Source: Bryoerythrophyllum caledonicum
Taxonomy: Eukaryota; Streptophyta; Bryopsida; Pottiales; Pottiaceae
NCBI GenBank assembly: GCA_963971425.1
Contig: OZ020517.1
Coordinates: 684,501-748,500, forward strand
Length of the DNA stretch: 64,000 nucleotides
Direction: 5' to 3'
This document shows positions 1-12,299 of the stretch, one piece after another (positions within the stretch are counted from its first letter, which is position 1; every line of letters starts with the position of its first letter). The notes beneath the pieces are model-generated. The model saw only the letters and a program-made list of their open reading frames with translations. It did not search any database and was not told where the DNA came from. The position numbers were made by a program, and so were the translations under genes.

Positions 1-238
1 CGCAGGAGCAATCGAGTTGGTCCAGGATCTCAGTGAAAAGCTGCACGAAGCCTCGAAAACACTGGAAAGCTTCATGAAAAAGACTGCCAAAAATCTCTAT
101 CTCGGCCCTGCGACCGCAAAGAATCTCGCCGAACACAACAATGCGAAAATACTAGTCCGGTGGCAGTTCAGAGAGCCTCGCCATAATGTATTCCATCACA
201 ACCCAAGTTTCATAATAGTTGAGATCACTACCACCTAG
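1..238 (+). CDS. Partial ORF, unknown
   Basis: An open frame enters from the left edge of the window and ends at a TAG at 236-238. The first in-window ATG/GTG-type start is at 17, but the frame is open upstream of it, so this is probably the 3' end of a longer coding region or exon. The 73 visible residues are charged and helical at the start (leucine/lysine/glutamate repeats) and contain no motif I recognise. No splice site or poly-A signal decides its extent. It may be the tail of a retroelement or a chance ORF. Confidence 0.25.
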   Translation, partial: AGAIELVQDLSEKLHEASKTLESFMKKTAKNLYLGPATAKNLAEHNNAKILVRWQFREPRHNVFHHNPSFIIVEITTT

Positions 239-2987
239 CTCCGTAAAGCGCAACACAGGCGGGACAAGATGAGAGGAAGGTAGTCAAGAGTCGTAGAGAA
301 GATGTCGGGACAGGAGGAAAGCAAGGTAGCCGGGTCAGGAGTTGAGGAAGTAGTAGGCTTTGGTTAGACAGTAACCGAGACAGTTCACCTGGAGGCCTCG
401 TGCACGAGGTCTGCTTCCGATCACCAGGTCATGTTACACCAGAATATTCTAGGTAATCGGCTCAAGTAGAATCGCTGGACAGTCGAGGGTCAGGTAGTAG
501 TAGGCTCGAGGGTGAGTTAGTCAAAATCGCGGGAGAGGTAGACGAGACAGTTGGGGAGGGAGTCCCCACAGTTTGTAATAGGTAGGTTGTATCACGCAAA
601 GTTTTGACTTAGGGTATGCAGCGAGAGCACTTCAGGTATTGAATCCAATCGCGAACCAACGACGTCAAAGATTGCTTGTGGGTTCCGGCTTAGATACGCA
701 ACACAGATTGCAAAGATTTCTACACAATCGTTGCATACTTCAAACCCTAACTCGAAGTAAGTCCAAATAAAGGTCAGTTTTCATACCTCAACGCTTGGTG
801 ACGGTACTGTCGGAGCAGCCATTTCCTTGCTCGTGCCTCCTGATACCTGCCACACCCACAGAATGCGTAAGAACTTGCACACAGACCTTCACCAAGAGAC
901 CTTCACTGCAAGCACTTTTCGGTCTGTGAGTACAAGAGATGAGAAGAAGAGGTCAGGAAGCCGTCTTCGCAGATAAGCATTCCTGGGCGTTGACAAACGT
1001 TAACCCTAAACTGAACTATCCCCGTAGAGAAAAATCATCCATCCTCATTCGTTCACACGAATATGGACAGCCCAACATGTTGAGATGGCCGTCCAACGTA
1101 ACTTAACTCCTAAGGTACCGTGACAGTTTTACACCAAAACACTTCAAAATTGTTGGATTCTAGTAAAATGATCAAAGAAGGAACCAAAAACGTTGACTTC
1201 TGATTTTGACCGTAGGATCACAATTTAGACTTATTTAGTAACATACTCTAAATATTTCATAAACTTTGACCGCACGGATTGAAAGATTATAGTGTTTGAA
1301 GTCAAGCACATGATTCATTCTCTTTCCTAAGTCAACTGTATCAGCAGACTTTGACTTCACTTGGTGTCAAATTTTTGCACTACACAAGGTCTAAATCCAC
1401 TACCATCTTGTTAAGCATGATGTTAGTTCTTTATACACCAATTTTTGGAGGTAGAAGACGGGAGTAGCATATTCAAAACAACTGTGCAAGGAGTGGAGTT
1501 TCAAAATTTGTCAATTCACACTTTAATTTTTTGTGAACTTAATATGTTTTAGATTGGTAATCCGAATGATCAATAAGAAGGTTTACACCACATATTGTTG
1601 TGGGAATCGTAAAAAGTGAAAAATATTAAGTTTTATAGGTTTTATTTGATGCAGATGAGTACCTATGATCAATACTATTTCATTTACGTATTGTAGGAAA
1701 TCGGTGTACTGAGATTAGGGCCGTGCTATATTAGTTATGAATGTGAAGTGAAGATACATATGACTTGAGTGTGAATAGCGAAAGCTAACCTCTTCTCTCG
1801 AAGGCCTTGTTTGTGGAGATGATATACTACCCGATATATCGTGGCATTATGCTTCACTTCCTCCTGCAACTTTTGCCTGACAAACCCACACAAAAGAAGT
1901 TCAATAGATAGGCTTAAAGCACTTCGATATCACAGAGTACACACGTACAAAACAAGGAATAACATTTGAGAAGAAATTCAAAGACAACTTTGGGGCTAGC
2001 ATGTAACCGACCCTACTGGTTGAATATTTTCAACAACGCTATTACCAATACCTAAGATAATGACTCTCCTTCATTCTCTTCAATGTTTTGAAGTTCGCAA
2101 ACATTATCACGCTCGGTGGAGTTAAAGGACAGCACCTTTGCGGTTTCGGAATTGTCCAACTGACTACAAAATGCCTTTCGCTTTCCCATCCTAGATCTCT
2201 GCAACTCCTTACGACTTGAAAACAAAATACCTCGCTTTCTTCGCCTCTTCTTCTTCTCACACGATGGAACAAGAGATTGGTAGCTACACTTCCTAGTCAT
2301 CTGAGATATGCCAGATTTCCCATCTCACTCAACTTATCAAATTCAACAATTTGTGAATTGAAGATGTTGCTCATGAAAGTCAACAGAAATCCAATGTCGA
2401 CATTACACTTCATTATTGCTATTTTCAATACTGTAAATTTTGTCAGAACTTATCATAGGTATTTAGCTGTCACCCGCTATCATTTATCAGTATTCAAATT
2501 TTGAAATTATAAATAAGCACAACCTTTATGACCTGGTTTGACTTAAATTATATGCACTACCCCTATATTATACATTTTGTTGAGATTTTTGGAAGCGCGC
2601 TTAGCCAACCTTACATGCTCACTAATAACTTTAGTGTATAAATGTACATTCCAAAGTTTGACTACTACACGCTGGTTTAGACTAAAAATACCTCACTCAT
2701 TCAGATTCCAACTGGAAATTTATCTTTTTTTAGGTCAAGTAGATTGACACTGTTGTTTATGTCAAGAATGCCATCATTTTGAACATTGTCAGTCTCCATT
2801 ACGTGCTCTATCTAGCGCGACGCATAAAACGGATCTAGACTTGCCCAAAATTATGTCATACTCTTTATCATGCTTTTCATCCATAATTTGACAAAATATA
2901 ATAACTGATTATTTTGAAGTATAAATCTAATTAGGTTGCTTGTTTTAACTCTCTCATTTCATACTTGAACTTCTAAAACTTTTCGTG
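239..2987. other. Non-coding, no supported gene
   Basis: This stretch holds only short ORFs without recognisable motifs. The part at 240-1,000 is moderately GC-rich with degenerate GGTAG/AGTAGTAGGCT repeats and may be the tail of an element. The part at 1,130-1,640 is a copy of the AT-rich interspersed family described separately. The 2,505-2,980 part is AT-rich and lies directly upstream of the MULE-like ORF, so it could contain that element's 5' end, but I see no clear terminal inverted repeat. Confidence 0.5.
1130..1640 (-). repeat. AT-rich interspersed repeat family, copy 1
   Basis: This segment is similar, in reverse complement, to 35,850-36,420 and 57,916-58,570 and, in the same orientation, to 12,300-12,720. 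Shared blocks include a 'tgagatcctacggt'-like block, 'ctataatctttcaat', 'gacttcac/gtcaaag', and 'ggaactaacatcatg'. No ORF is present. It is likely a non-autonomous DNA element whose ends I could not define. Confidence 0.6.
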
Positions 2988-5900
2988 ATGTCGTCTGCTG
3001 GTGTAGGTAGTCTAGGCACAGTTGTGATTCATGGTGATGGTCAAGAAATCCCGATTACGTTTCGTGTGTCTTTTGATGGTCATTACTCTGTTAGTGCGAG
3101 TCGACTTTCTTCTAGATTCCATTTACTGGAGGCTTCAGTTTATGTTGATGAAGAAGTACGTGATTTAGAGTCCGGAGTTGTTACTCACACCATAGGTCAG
3201 GAAGCCGTCACTACTAACGAAGGGAAATCCTGGCTGCTCAAGTGTGGAACTTTTAAAGTGTACGGCGTTAGAGATAATACGCACAGTTCATCCAGCCAAA
3301 TGTTGGCAAGTCGTGTCTCTATTACAAGCAACCAACAGGATAGTGGTCCTCGGACAATCAAAGTTGAGCCGGGTTTTGAAACAATTCACATTTTGAGTGA
3401 TGACTCAGATACTGACACCCCTGTTCTCGTTTACCTAGAGAAACCAGATTCTACTCCATCTCTTGTCAATGTAGATTCTCCGGTGCGTGATACCTCTCTT
3501 GACAATCGACCCCTTCATGTGAAACCTCCACATCTACCTTCTACATCCCCTCCAACTTCCATAGTAGATTGTATAAGGAACCTAGGTGCCAGGAAGGGGT
3601 CAAAGTCCATATTGTCGAGGGTTGATTTTTCAAAGGTCCCGATTTCTACCGTGGATTGCTTGCCTCCGAGCTTTGATGGGGATCTCATTTTTGTTTTGCC
3701 TCCTGCTTCAATGTTGTCTTCGCAGTCACAAGCCAAACTATTACAAGGCATGGACAAACGTCATGATGGTCATGCATGGACTCGTACTGTCACAACCCAC
3801 ATTCAGAATGACATGGATCTGTCATTTAGAATGTCATCTTGTCTTGGGCACCTGCAGTGTGTCAATAACAAGTGCGCGTACCTTGATAGAATTCATAGGC
3901 CAACTCCCATGAATGAGACCGAGTAGGATGGATCATCGTATTTACGATTTGATATTGACTCAAATCCTCCCAAGAATTCTACAATCGTCTGCAAAATCTG
4001 TCAGACTCCTCCTACTTGTTTGAACGTTTGTTCATCCAAGATATACTATATTTTAAGTCCCCCTCCAATGTCTCGTGCATGTGTCCATATTGGTCATCAC
4101 AAGCATCCAGTCAAGAAGGGTGTAGACAGTGAGTCTGCGGAGCGTCTTACGACCCTACTGAGTGACCAGGTGGAAAGAACACCCACTGCCACGAATTCAG
4201 CTATTATTTTAGAGGCCGGCAAGGACTTTGTAGCGTCTATCCTGCTTAATCCTGAAGGTGCGCCTGAGAAAAGTCTATCATCTGAGGAGTTGTTGCCCGT
4301 CCTCGAGACTTGCAAGAACTTGACATCTCCAAATCTGCGCAACCAGGTCACATCATTTCGATACCTCAGGCGTTATGGAGTCATGGACAGTATTACGAAA
4401 CTCAGAGGATCCAGCAAATGGGCGTACCTGCAAAATAACATGTTCCCTGGACAAGGTTCTCAATCAGATAAGGTATTTGTTTTCAAGATGTCTGAAGTTG
4501 GTCCGGGAAGTGGTGTTGACCTTGTTAGGCGAATGCAATCTGATGGAGATTTGTGCAAAGCATGGATGATGTTTGATCATGTCAAGCGTGTGAAGGGTTG
4601 GACCACGATGGCTTGTCATGTGTACGACTCATCATATTGTCGTGTCATGACCATAGCTCTTTGTGACATGCAATCTGAGGATGTTGAGGCCCAGCTTGTA
4701 TTTTGGAAGAACTTGAATGTCGTTGCAGAACGACATGGCATTCTGAAACCTCAATTTAAAGGATTTATGGCGGACAGTGCCCAAGCTAATTGGAATGCAG
4801 TGAGGATCATCTACGGCTCCGGTGATGCAAAGACCCCAATGGAAAATTGCGAACGCACGTGTCTATTTCACTGGACGCAATCTTTGGAGAAGCATACAAA
4901 AGCCAACATTCGACCCGACCTACAAGAGCAGCACCGCTCTCTATGTAAACAGTACAAGAATGCTGATTCGCTGGAAGATGCAGAGAGGAAGTACCTTGCC
5001 ATCCGGTCATGGTGGTTGTCATCAGGCGCTACAACCGAAGAAGGTGTTCTTCGACTCGACCTTTGGCTAGCGTTTTGGCACTTTCGTTACCGCCAATGGG
5101 GTGGATTTCTTGAGCTTGTAAGTGATGTCTTCTTTGCACGTTTGTTTTTTTTTAAAATTAGAGTTGTTATCCCTACGGTGATTTTTTGGCTAACGTTTTG
5201 GTCCATGAGTCAGGATCTAACGGAGGAGGAACTTGTGGAAATGCCTTCCTGCAATCTCGCTCAGACGGTGCACAACAAGTGGCTTCAATAATCCGGGAAA
5301 CGAGGAAATGATCTGTATGTAGCAACGGTGGATGATTATGTCCGAGCCTTTACGCAAGTTCTAGCATACTATCAGTTCTCCAAAGGTGACCGTACAGGCA
5401 CAGGACCTAGTAAGGAAGATCTTCGTCTTCGACTTGCCCAACGAAATGCAAAAAGCTCCGGAGATCCGAAGAAGTTGCATGCGGCGTTAGAAGAGATGAG
5501 AGGCGCTTCGGAATTTTGCACAAGAGAGCCACACTTGGAAGGCGAAGAGGTTTTTATCTCTATAAAGCGGAAGGCAGATATTCCCATAGGATCAGAGTTT
5601 GACTCACATCGCCCTGACAAAATTAGCGTCTCTCGACCCATGAAGAGAACACGCTACGGTGCTTGCACCACCATTGTCGATCTTACTTCAGAAGAGGTGC
5701 CTGCCTCTGCTGTACAACTGAATCGACCAGAAGTGCAGAGTAGTCCACATGAAGAGCCAACGACAACCGTTCCAATTCCATATCATACGAAGGCAGTCCT
5801 TGAGACGTCTTGTGATGAGAAGGAGTGGCATATAGCGCGGCTTTCGAAGACCTCAGCGAAAGCATGTTTTGCACAACATGCTATCACAAAAAAAAATGCG

Positions 5901-6682
5901 TGGCAAAAATAGTTCAGTACAACAAACCTACCGCTGCTCCTACTTACACAGGCATGATGACGTCATACAAGAAAAACAAGGTAGAGCAAATGCAGTTTTT
6001 CTTTTGCAATGATGATATTGAACGTTGTGTGAAGGGCACTAGGCGCAAGTGGGTTGTTGCTAAACCGCCTGTGCCAGAGATTTGGCCCGTAAAGCTTGGT
6101 ACTAATCTTACACAAGAAGAAGTGTTTGCTCTCGAACATGCTGGATTTTGCTTGGCTAAACGACCGGCCTTTGCACCGCACTAGTTGTTTAGTGATTTCA
6201 ATGGTCTCATCAATTTTGATGACTTCCCAGCACCAATTGCCCCTGACGAGTATCCAAAGCGCAGATTTGGGAAGAACATTCGACGCAACTCCAAGGCACC
6301 AACAACAAAGCATTCCAATAGCTACGCATCAGCGCTTTCAATAAATGGTAAAATTCTGAAAGCCAACTTGCTTCCTTCTCCAGCACTAGGTTCAATTGTA
6401 TCATTTGAGTCTCGTCAAGGATCCAAATCATCCCAATATCTCATCACTGTTGGTCGATTTCCAAGTTGTGATTGTCCTTTCTTTAAAGATATGGCAGCAA
6501 AGTCATTAGGTAAGCGTGGTCAATGGGTAAATTGCAAACATATGTATTTTGTTTTTACCCGGCTTTGTAATCTGCTTCCTGAAGTAGATCAGTTTATCCA
6601 CGCACCTAGTTTCAACTACAACGAGATCAAACGCGTGTTAGAAAACCTGCTACCACACTATCACACTATAAAAACAGTGTGA
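2988..6682 (+). pseudogene. MULE-like transposase with SWIM finger (decayed)
   Basis: This is a Mutator-like DDE transposase that would cut and move DNA in the nucleus. The ATG is at 2,988. The N-terminal third ends in a Cys-rich zinc-binding region (CxxxxxCxxxxC near 3,840-3,885, continuing as CKIC...C...C and RACVHIG after a TAG at 3,924). The core (4,370-5,110) has candidate catalytic Asp codons near 4,574 (MMFDHVKR) and 4,773 (MADSAQ), followed by a C/H-containing block. A 96-bp in-frame intron with GTAAGT donor and CAG acceptor fits 5,118-5,213. A SWIM-type CxC...CxH finger lies at about 6,465-6,545. Breaks are TAG 3,924, TAA 5,289, a frameshift between about 5,825 and 5,912, and TAG 6,182. 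A sumoylation consensus (IKVE, 3,358) and two SUMO-interaction-like motifs (IHILSDDSD, 3,385; IVDLTSEE, 5,672) are visible. The family is clear; the exact MULE subfamily is not. Confidence 0.75.
5118..5213 (+). other. Predicted intron in the MULE transposase
   Basis: The donor GTAAGT follows the codon for Leu, and the acceptor CAG precedes GATCTAACG. Removing the 96 bases joins two coding segments in phase 0. The segment is T-rich and its translation (runs of Phe and Ile) is unlike the flanking protein, which supports an intron even though the frame stays open through it. Confidence 0.65.
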
Positions 6683-7358
6683 CAAATAGTTCTACTGTAC
6701 TTCTGATTTCTTTTCTAATTGAAATGGCGGTGAGACAGAAAGGGCCACCGTGTAATATTGTCATACATGCGTCTCCCCTACCATATTATTATCATCACAA
6801 ATATTCTCTTACAAAGTATCATCCTTCTTATAAAAAAACCAGGCATGATGTATGAATTAATTTCAAACCTAATTATATAAATAGTTCTTCTGTATCTACC
6901 ATTGATGTCATTCTATATATTCCCAAATTCTAGTCTGCACTTCTAATACTATCAAGGTAAGGGAGAATTAGGTTGTAAACAAAAAGTTAAGTTCATCATA
7001 TATGCAACCCTAAACCGCATTGCATATTTCTACCTTGTGAGTGGGAACAACATGGCCAAATTTCATCTTTATATTGGAACAATTTTGTTTTTGATGGTAC
7101 AATGTTAAATAAAATAGTCTTTAAGTATTTAAAACATGCATGATTTAAGTATATTCGGGCGGAATATATAAGATCTTTCATTCTATATGTCTGTAACTGA
7201 TTAAAAATATAATCATTTCCAAGGTTATAGGCTCATATATTCTTCCACAATATGAGGCCAAAGTTTTTACCAATCTCCTTTTTCACGGTTATAGGTTCAT
7301 TCATTTTCCACGATACTAACCAAATTATGAACCCAAAATAGTCAAACTTCTTATTTTA
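6683..7358. other. Non-coding AT-rich stretch
   Basis: AT-rich DNA between the MULE remnant and the gypsy fragment. It has a repeated 'aggttataggctcat / ggttataggttcat' pair near 7,222 and 7,287 and no credible ORF. The 3' end of the MULE element may lie here, but I see no inverted repeat matching the 5' side. Confidence 0.4.
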
Positions 7359-8372
7359 ATGTACATCAACAAATTCTTAAAACTAATACCCATGTATTTT
7401 AAGAAAAATCCTGCCAAAAACCCTAATTTTTCTGCTCACCGCTCACCGCTCACCGCTCTCTGCTCACAAAATAGCTTCGCTCCTACCGTAGCTGTGAACT
7501 TTTCTACAATGGAAGACTACGGCGCCCCTGAAATAGCTGTGGAAATAGATGGGTGCTTAATCCGTAATGTACCCGTTGACGGAGCATCGAGAATCAACCT
7601 CATGACAGAAGAGACCGCCAATGACCTAGGGTATACAGCCTTTGACCAATCACGCGTCTTACCTCTAGGACGGTTATCAGGTATTCCCACCAAGATAGGT
7701 CCCATCACCTATCCCCTCAACTATGTCATACTCAAAGTCGAAATGGGTAAACCTTTCCCGTTGTTGCTCGGACGCCCTTGGTTATATCTTGCAGATGTGC
7801 GGGTGAATTGGGGAAAGAAGGAGTTCACATTCGGCAACCCACCTACCTCCATCCCATGGAAGCACGAAGAGGCCATGGGAGAGACGAGTGACAACGAAAG
7901 CTACACCTCCAACTGGTCAGACCAAGAAGGAGATGACTCCACCTCTTCGTACCTTGTGGAGAACTTTCGGGACCAAGTCGAAACGGACTATGGCTTCCTA
8001 GAAGCAGTACCGGAACAAGGTGTGGTAGAAGAGGTGGACGAAGAGGAACCTGGCCCGGATGTTTACCCCTGGCCACAGGAAGATCGCTCCCTAGGAGAGT
8101 CTTCGATGACTCTTACTCAAGAGTGGCTGAGGAAGCAACTGGAGGATGGGACTCTTCCGATACAAGAAGGGGAGCACGTTCAGACCCCCCCACACAGTGG
8201 AGCGATCCGTGCTTGCTCGGATTGGAAGGAGCGGATCGCACCAAACCAGTCGTGTCTCCTGAAGATTACGACAACATCGAAGTCCTTCCAGGCAAGTCTT
8301 TCAACCTCGGAAATGATAAGTACGAAACATGATACTATCAATGATAAGTATGAAACATGGAGTACGTCATAG
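7359..8372 (+). pseudogene. Ty3/gypsy-type retropepsin fragment
   Basis: The open frame of 337 residues contains a retroviral-type aspartic protease domain at about 7,530-7,850. In order it shows a beta-strand-rich start (EIAVEIDG), the active-site region PVDGASRINLM, and the C-terminal signature LLLGRPWL followed by VNWGKKEFTFG, all typical of plant gypsy Gag-Pol proteases that cut the element's polyprotein. The catalytic triad reads D-G-A, not D-T/S-G. A long acidic linker follows to about 8,160. No reverse transcriptase or integrase is found downstream, so this is a truncated remnant. The first 50 residues look non-coding, so the true start is uncertain. Confidence 0.65.
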
Positions 8373-9818
8373 AAAGCTGCCTGGTTGAAGCGACGGATGG
8401 TTGACTTTGATTCCCGAGACAGCTGAGAGCACTGTCAAACAAACACACAGATATTTATGTCAAGAACTGGGTAGAAATCAACTTAACCAGTGATAATGAT
8501 GGATTCAGGTTGCGATGATTTGTGCCTGAGACGGAGGGGGTGAGGACGCCGTCGGCGATGACGCAGCAGTGGCCCACGACAGCCAGCGTGAGCGTGAGCC
8601 GCTCACGCTGCAGAATCCTTCATGCAGGAGGATCTGCATGAAGCGGCTCCACTCCAGGAAATCCTTGATCCGGGCAGCGCGCTTGGCTGACTGATCACAC
8701 AGATAGAGTACCAATCTCCGCGTAAAATTAATGTGTTGGTGTTTGCTCATGGCTTTTACTAGGTGACGTCGACGCAAGTAAAATGCGAGCTGGAAACCGT
8801 GTACAAAAGGTGAATAAAAATGGCATTTCAGGACAACCTATTGTGGTGAAGGCAAAGTAATTATTTTCACAAACGCTTTTCACAAACGCAAGTAAGATTC
8901 AACAATGGATTTGCAGCACCCACTCAAAGTGACACCTGCCACATTACTGTAGCAGTGTCCACGTTCACACATGACCAAAGAAATCCAATGTGAATTTTCC
9001 AAAACAAGTTGACAAAAAACGACACATTCAGAGAATCAAACATCATCAACCGAAGTCCATCACCATGCCTTCCATCCAAAACTCCAACCTTGCCAATGAG
9101 AGGGTTACAGTACTACCTGTAACACCCCATGCCTTGCCTACTATACCTAATTACTATCTAAAACACAGTCAACTACCAACAAATGCCACAATTAGCATGG
9201 GCACGTGCAGGAAAGCAACACATTCAGGCTCCCCTTTGCAATTGCAACCTCACTGTACAGAATGAAACAAGAACAAGCACAATTGAATCTTCAGGAGCTC
9301 ATTGTCAGGTTCCTCGCTGCACAATGACGTAAAAAGCTTTCACGAACACACCCAGTCCATGCCAGAAGGGGGCTCAAGACCATTTGAGGCCGCCCGTTCG
9401 AACAAGCATTACGGAGGCTGATTCAGTACTGGACCCCACCCCTCAGGCGGCCAAATCTGCAGTACAAACCGCACAGTTAGAACCTTACAACACAGTTAGA
9501 TATACAGATTGCAAAGAAAGAGGAAAAGTCCATCATACATTACAGAAATGACAGTTCAATGAGTAGATTTGAATCCGAGCCAAGCTTGCAGCATTGAAAG
9601 CGAAGTGTTATAAATGGTTCTGCAAGGAGATAGACCCTACGAAAAGACCCTATCACTTTCTCATCTGCAGAGAAGGAACTGGATACAACACTACTGGCGA
9701 GACTGAACAGATACGGCAGTCTGCGATAAGGACCGGGTCTGAGAACAAAGGGCACAAAGAGTGATATTCTAATAATAAAAAACAAAAGAATAACCAATAG
9801 CTCACGTGCACCGTTCAA
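8373..9818. other. Non-coding, 3' side of IMP1 gene
   Basis: No supported coding region. A GC-rich patch at 8,500-8,700 holds two adjacent perfect hairpins (listed separately). The 9,300-9,818 part lies just downstream of the IMP1 stop and may include its 3' UTR. Confidence 0.4.
8584..8642. repeat. Two adjacent perfect hairpins
   Basis: CAGCGTGAGC (8,584-8,593) pairs with GCTCACGCTG (8,601-8,610) with a 7-nt loop. Immediately after, TTCATGCAG (8,619-8,627) pairs with CTGCATGAA (8,634-8,642) with a 6-nt loop. They lie in a GC-rich island in AT-rich DNA. They could be a transposon end, a terminator or a structured RNA; nothing else identifies them. Confidence 0.5.
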
Positions 9819-10662
9819 TCATGATGAACGCTTGAGAGCGGTGCTGCTTACTCTGTAAAACACTTTTCCTTGGATTAGGGCGTATGGCACGGGACCGTAA
9901 TGCCTTGAGTCGGTGGAGTTGTAAGCATTATCACCTTGCAACCATACATGGCCCTTGGGTACCTATATCAAATGCAGGGACCATAACATCATCGTGAGCA
10001 GACCTTCAAAACCAAACAGAGCGCAGAACCGAAAATAAAAGGAAGAAAGAAAATAGCATGACGATGTTCAGTACAAGAGACAAATGCTACCTTCTAGACA
10101 GACTCTGAAATTTTAAAAAATGTCAATCATACTGGTCCAATGTGAAGGAAAACAAACCCAGCAGTGCGAACTCAGAAGGTTTGGAGAGAGAATATAATGA
10201 GAGAAAAGACATCTACATCATAAGGAAACGAATCTGACCACAGCTTGACGAATGTGGCCTCTGCTGGAAGTTGGAAGAACGGTGACAGTGTCCCCTTCTA
10301 ATCCAAGAACTCGCTTACAGACCACGAGCCGCGGATTAGCTGGCGATCGGGCCATAACCACATCCCCTGGCTTGATCCTCTCGAACTTCGAGGAGAGATG
10401 CTCCAGCAGCAATATGTCCCCGGACACATTGAAGGTTGGGAGCATGCTTGGCCCAAGGCACTGTCAATTACAAAGAGACACATTAACCCGAGTAGAATTC
10501 AGGGATTCGCACCAGATCGAGGTCGAGAAGCTTGACGCCACTGACAAACCATACCTGGTGCACTTCAGCAACATGGTTGGAGAAGACATTCAAGAAGCAG
10601 ATGAACTGCGTGAACACTACCGACCTCTCAAAAGCTTCCTGCAGCAGGGCCCTCCACGACAT
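9819..10662 (-). CDS. Mitochondrial inner membrane protease subunit 1 (IMP1-like)
   Basis: This is a signal-peptidase-I-family serine protease that, in the family, sits in the mitochondrial inner membrane and removes sorting peptides of proteins bound for the intermembrane space. Three exons on the minus strand are predicted: 10,662-10,555 (ATG; ends CAG, donor GTATGG), 10,460-10,239 (after TTGACAG; donor GTCAGA) and 9,962-9,819 (after ATATAG; TGA stop). All junctions are phase 0, giving 157 residues, close to the usual plant length. Exon 1 carries a hydrophobic N-terminal segment. Exon 2 begins with GPSMLPT containing the nucleophile Ser, and carries the general-base Lys in [10 protein letters not shown]. 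Exon 3 has [12 protein letters not shown] and DSRHYGPVP, the conserved end of the domain. No stop or frameshift is seen. The last few residues (after FYRV) could change, since GTAAGC there is a possible further donor. Confidence 0.88.
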
Positions 10663-10712
10663 AGCGTATCTTCTGGAAGAAGAACCCCCGCAATGCTCGA
10701 CACAGTGCACCA

Positions 10713-10747
10713 ACACACACACACACACACACACTCACTCACTCACA
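10713..10747. repeat. (CA)n and (TCAC)n microsatellite
   Basis: About ten CA units are followed by four TCAC/ACTC units. The tract lies about 50 bases upstream of the IMP1 ATG, so it would fall in the 5' UTR or promoter of that minus-strand gene. Confidence 0.9.
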
Positions 10748-11389
10748 TTGAGCTCTGCACAAACCAAAACCACGGTCACAAATCATATCCATTCCCAACC
10801 AGGATAATCAAGCACAGATATCTCGATTCCAAAAACCACGCCAGAAACTGATACAGACGTGAAATATACCATGCCGAGAACGGTAAGAGATTGGATGCTC
10901 CGACGACGTGAACACCAACTCCAAATTTCGAACCATCGGTGAGCCATGACAAACTTCGAGCTCAAAAATGATCAATACTGCACCAAAAAGGGCGAGAGAG
11001 ATGGCAATCGAAAGAGGAGCACAATGTGAGTGCAGTGGTAATACGGAAATACAGGTTCGACATGAGAAAGAGCATCCGAAGAACCGCGAGCGCAGCGGGG
11101 GGTGCTGAATGAAAATACGAACTGAGACTTAGAGTCTCAATTAGGGTTTCAACTCCTCACACGTCCCCCAGAGGATTCGTCGTGTTCCCGGAAGTTCTCC
11201 GCGCTTTTGGTTTTCGGGAACGTTTTTCCCCTGGGTGCACCACAAAAGCGTCGAGTTCCTAAAACTTTTTCCATTTGGTCGCTTTGAAGGAACACCGCAG
11301 AATCTGGCGTTGTAAAATCAAAAGAGCTATTTTTATTTTATTTTTTGGCACAAATAAAATCAAAATTTAATTGCAAAGGAGAACCAGTA

Positions 11390-11870
11390 AGAGCATCGCC
11401 AGCACAGCGCCGTAATGGTCACGGCAACGGTAATAGAAAGAGTACCGTTGCTTTTCGGCCAGAAAATAGCCCTAGCAACTCCACTGCAACTTGAATTTTT
11501 TGTAGTTTTCCACGGCACATTCACAAATGAACGGCAAAGAGGGGGGTTTGTAGAGTGAGGAAGTACCATCCCTATATGTTGGTCAACTTTTGACTGTGGC
11601 TGAAATAGACAGTGTTTGTGTGGATGGCGTGAGAGTGAAGAAGGGAAAGAATTTTTTTGAGGAGAAAGAGTGGCAGTTGTGTTTCTCGTCCTTGCACGTG
11701 GCAGCTTGTTGATGACGTGGCAGCTTGCACTTATGTGCCGCGTTGAAAGTAGAGAGTGCTGCTGTGGAGCAGCTAGCTCGCCCCGCTACATCTTTCCCCA
11801 TGCCATGCAAACTGACGCGGTAAAGGGATGTACCGCGTCAGTTCCTCGTTGTAGTGCTAGCGATGCTCTA
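11390..11870. mobile_element. Mutator-type MITE with 10-bp target duplication
   Basis: A non-coding element of about 480 bp. Its ends are inverted repeats (left AGAGCATCGCCAGCAC; right, reversed, AGAGCATCGCTAGCAC). The flanks carry the direct repeat AGAACCAGTA at 11,380-11,389 and 11,871-11,880. A 9-11 bp target duplication is characteristic of Mutator-like elements. Near the right end is a strong internal hairpin, ACTGACGCGGTA (11,811) pairing with TACCGCGTCAGT (11,831). No transposase is encoded, so it would depend on one elsewhere. Confidence 0.8.
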
Positions 11871-12299
11871 AGAACCAGTATAATTTGGATTGGGCGCAAC
11901 GACCTCAACATCAGAACTTATTTCACCAGATTCTTTTTATCATGTGACTTAATCCTTAAACGCCAGTTGGGAACCGTATATACATGCACGTGTTTTGCTA
12001 TGTAGAATACAAAAAATGTATAAAAGTTTAGCAAGACTTACAACTTTGGATCAAATATTCTTCAACTAACATCTTTCATTTGGAGGTCATTTTAGTATAT
12101 GAACCTTATCATGTTCAAATACAACACCATACATGTGGAACATTGTAGCCACCAAAGGCACCTTCTGATGTTTAAAGGTTAAGTCCACTTTACATGAGAG
12201 GCCAAGGTTGGTTCATGTACAGTCATACTCCCATAAGTTATACTTGCTAAGTTATACCTAATAAGTTATAATGCCGTCAACTTATAATATTTGTTGACT

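Noticed and set aside
8505-8777. 90-residue minus-strand ORF in a GC island
   Set aside because: Low-complexity Ser/Ala-rich end, no motif, and it overlaps two hairpins; not convincing as a gene.
9401-9440. GTTCGAAC-like string as a tRNA T-loop
   Set aside because: No acceptor stem, D-arm or anticodon arm could be folded around it; no tRNA or rRNA gene was found in the window.
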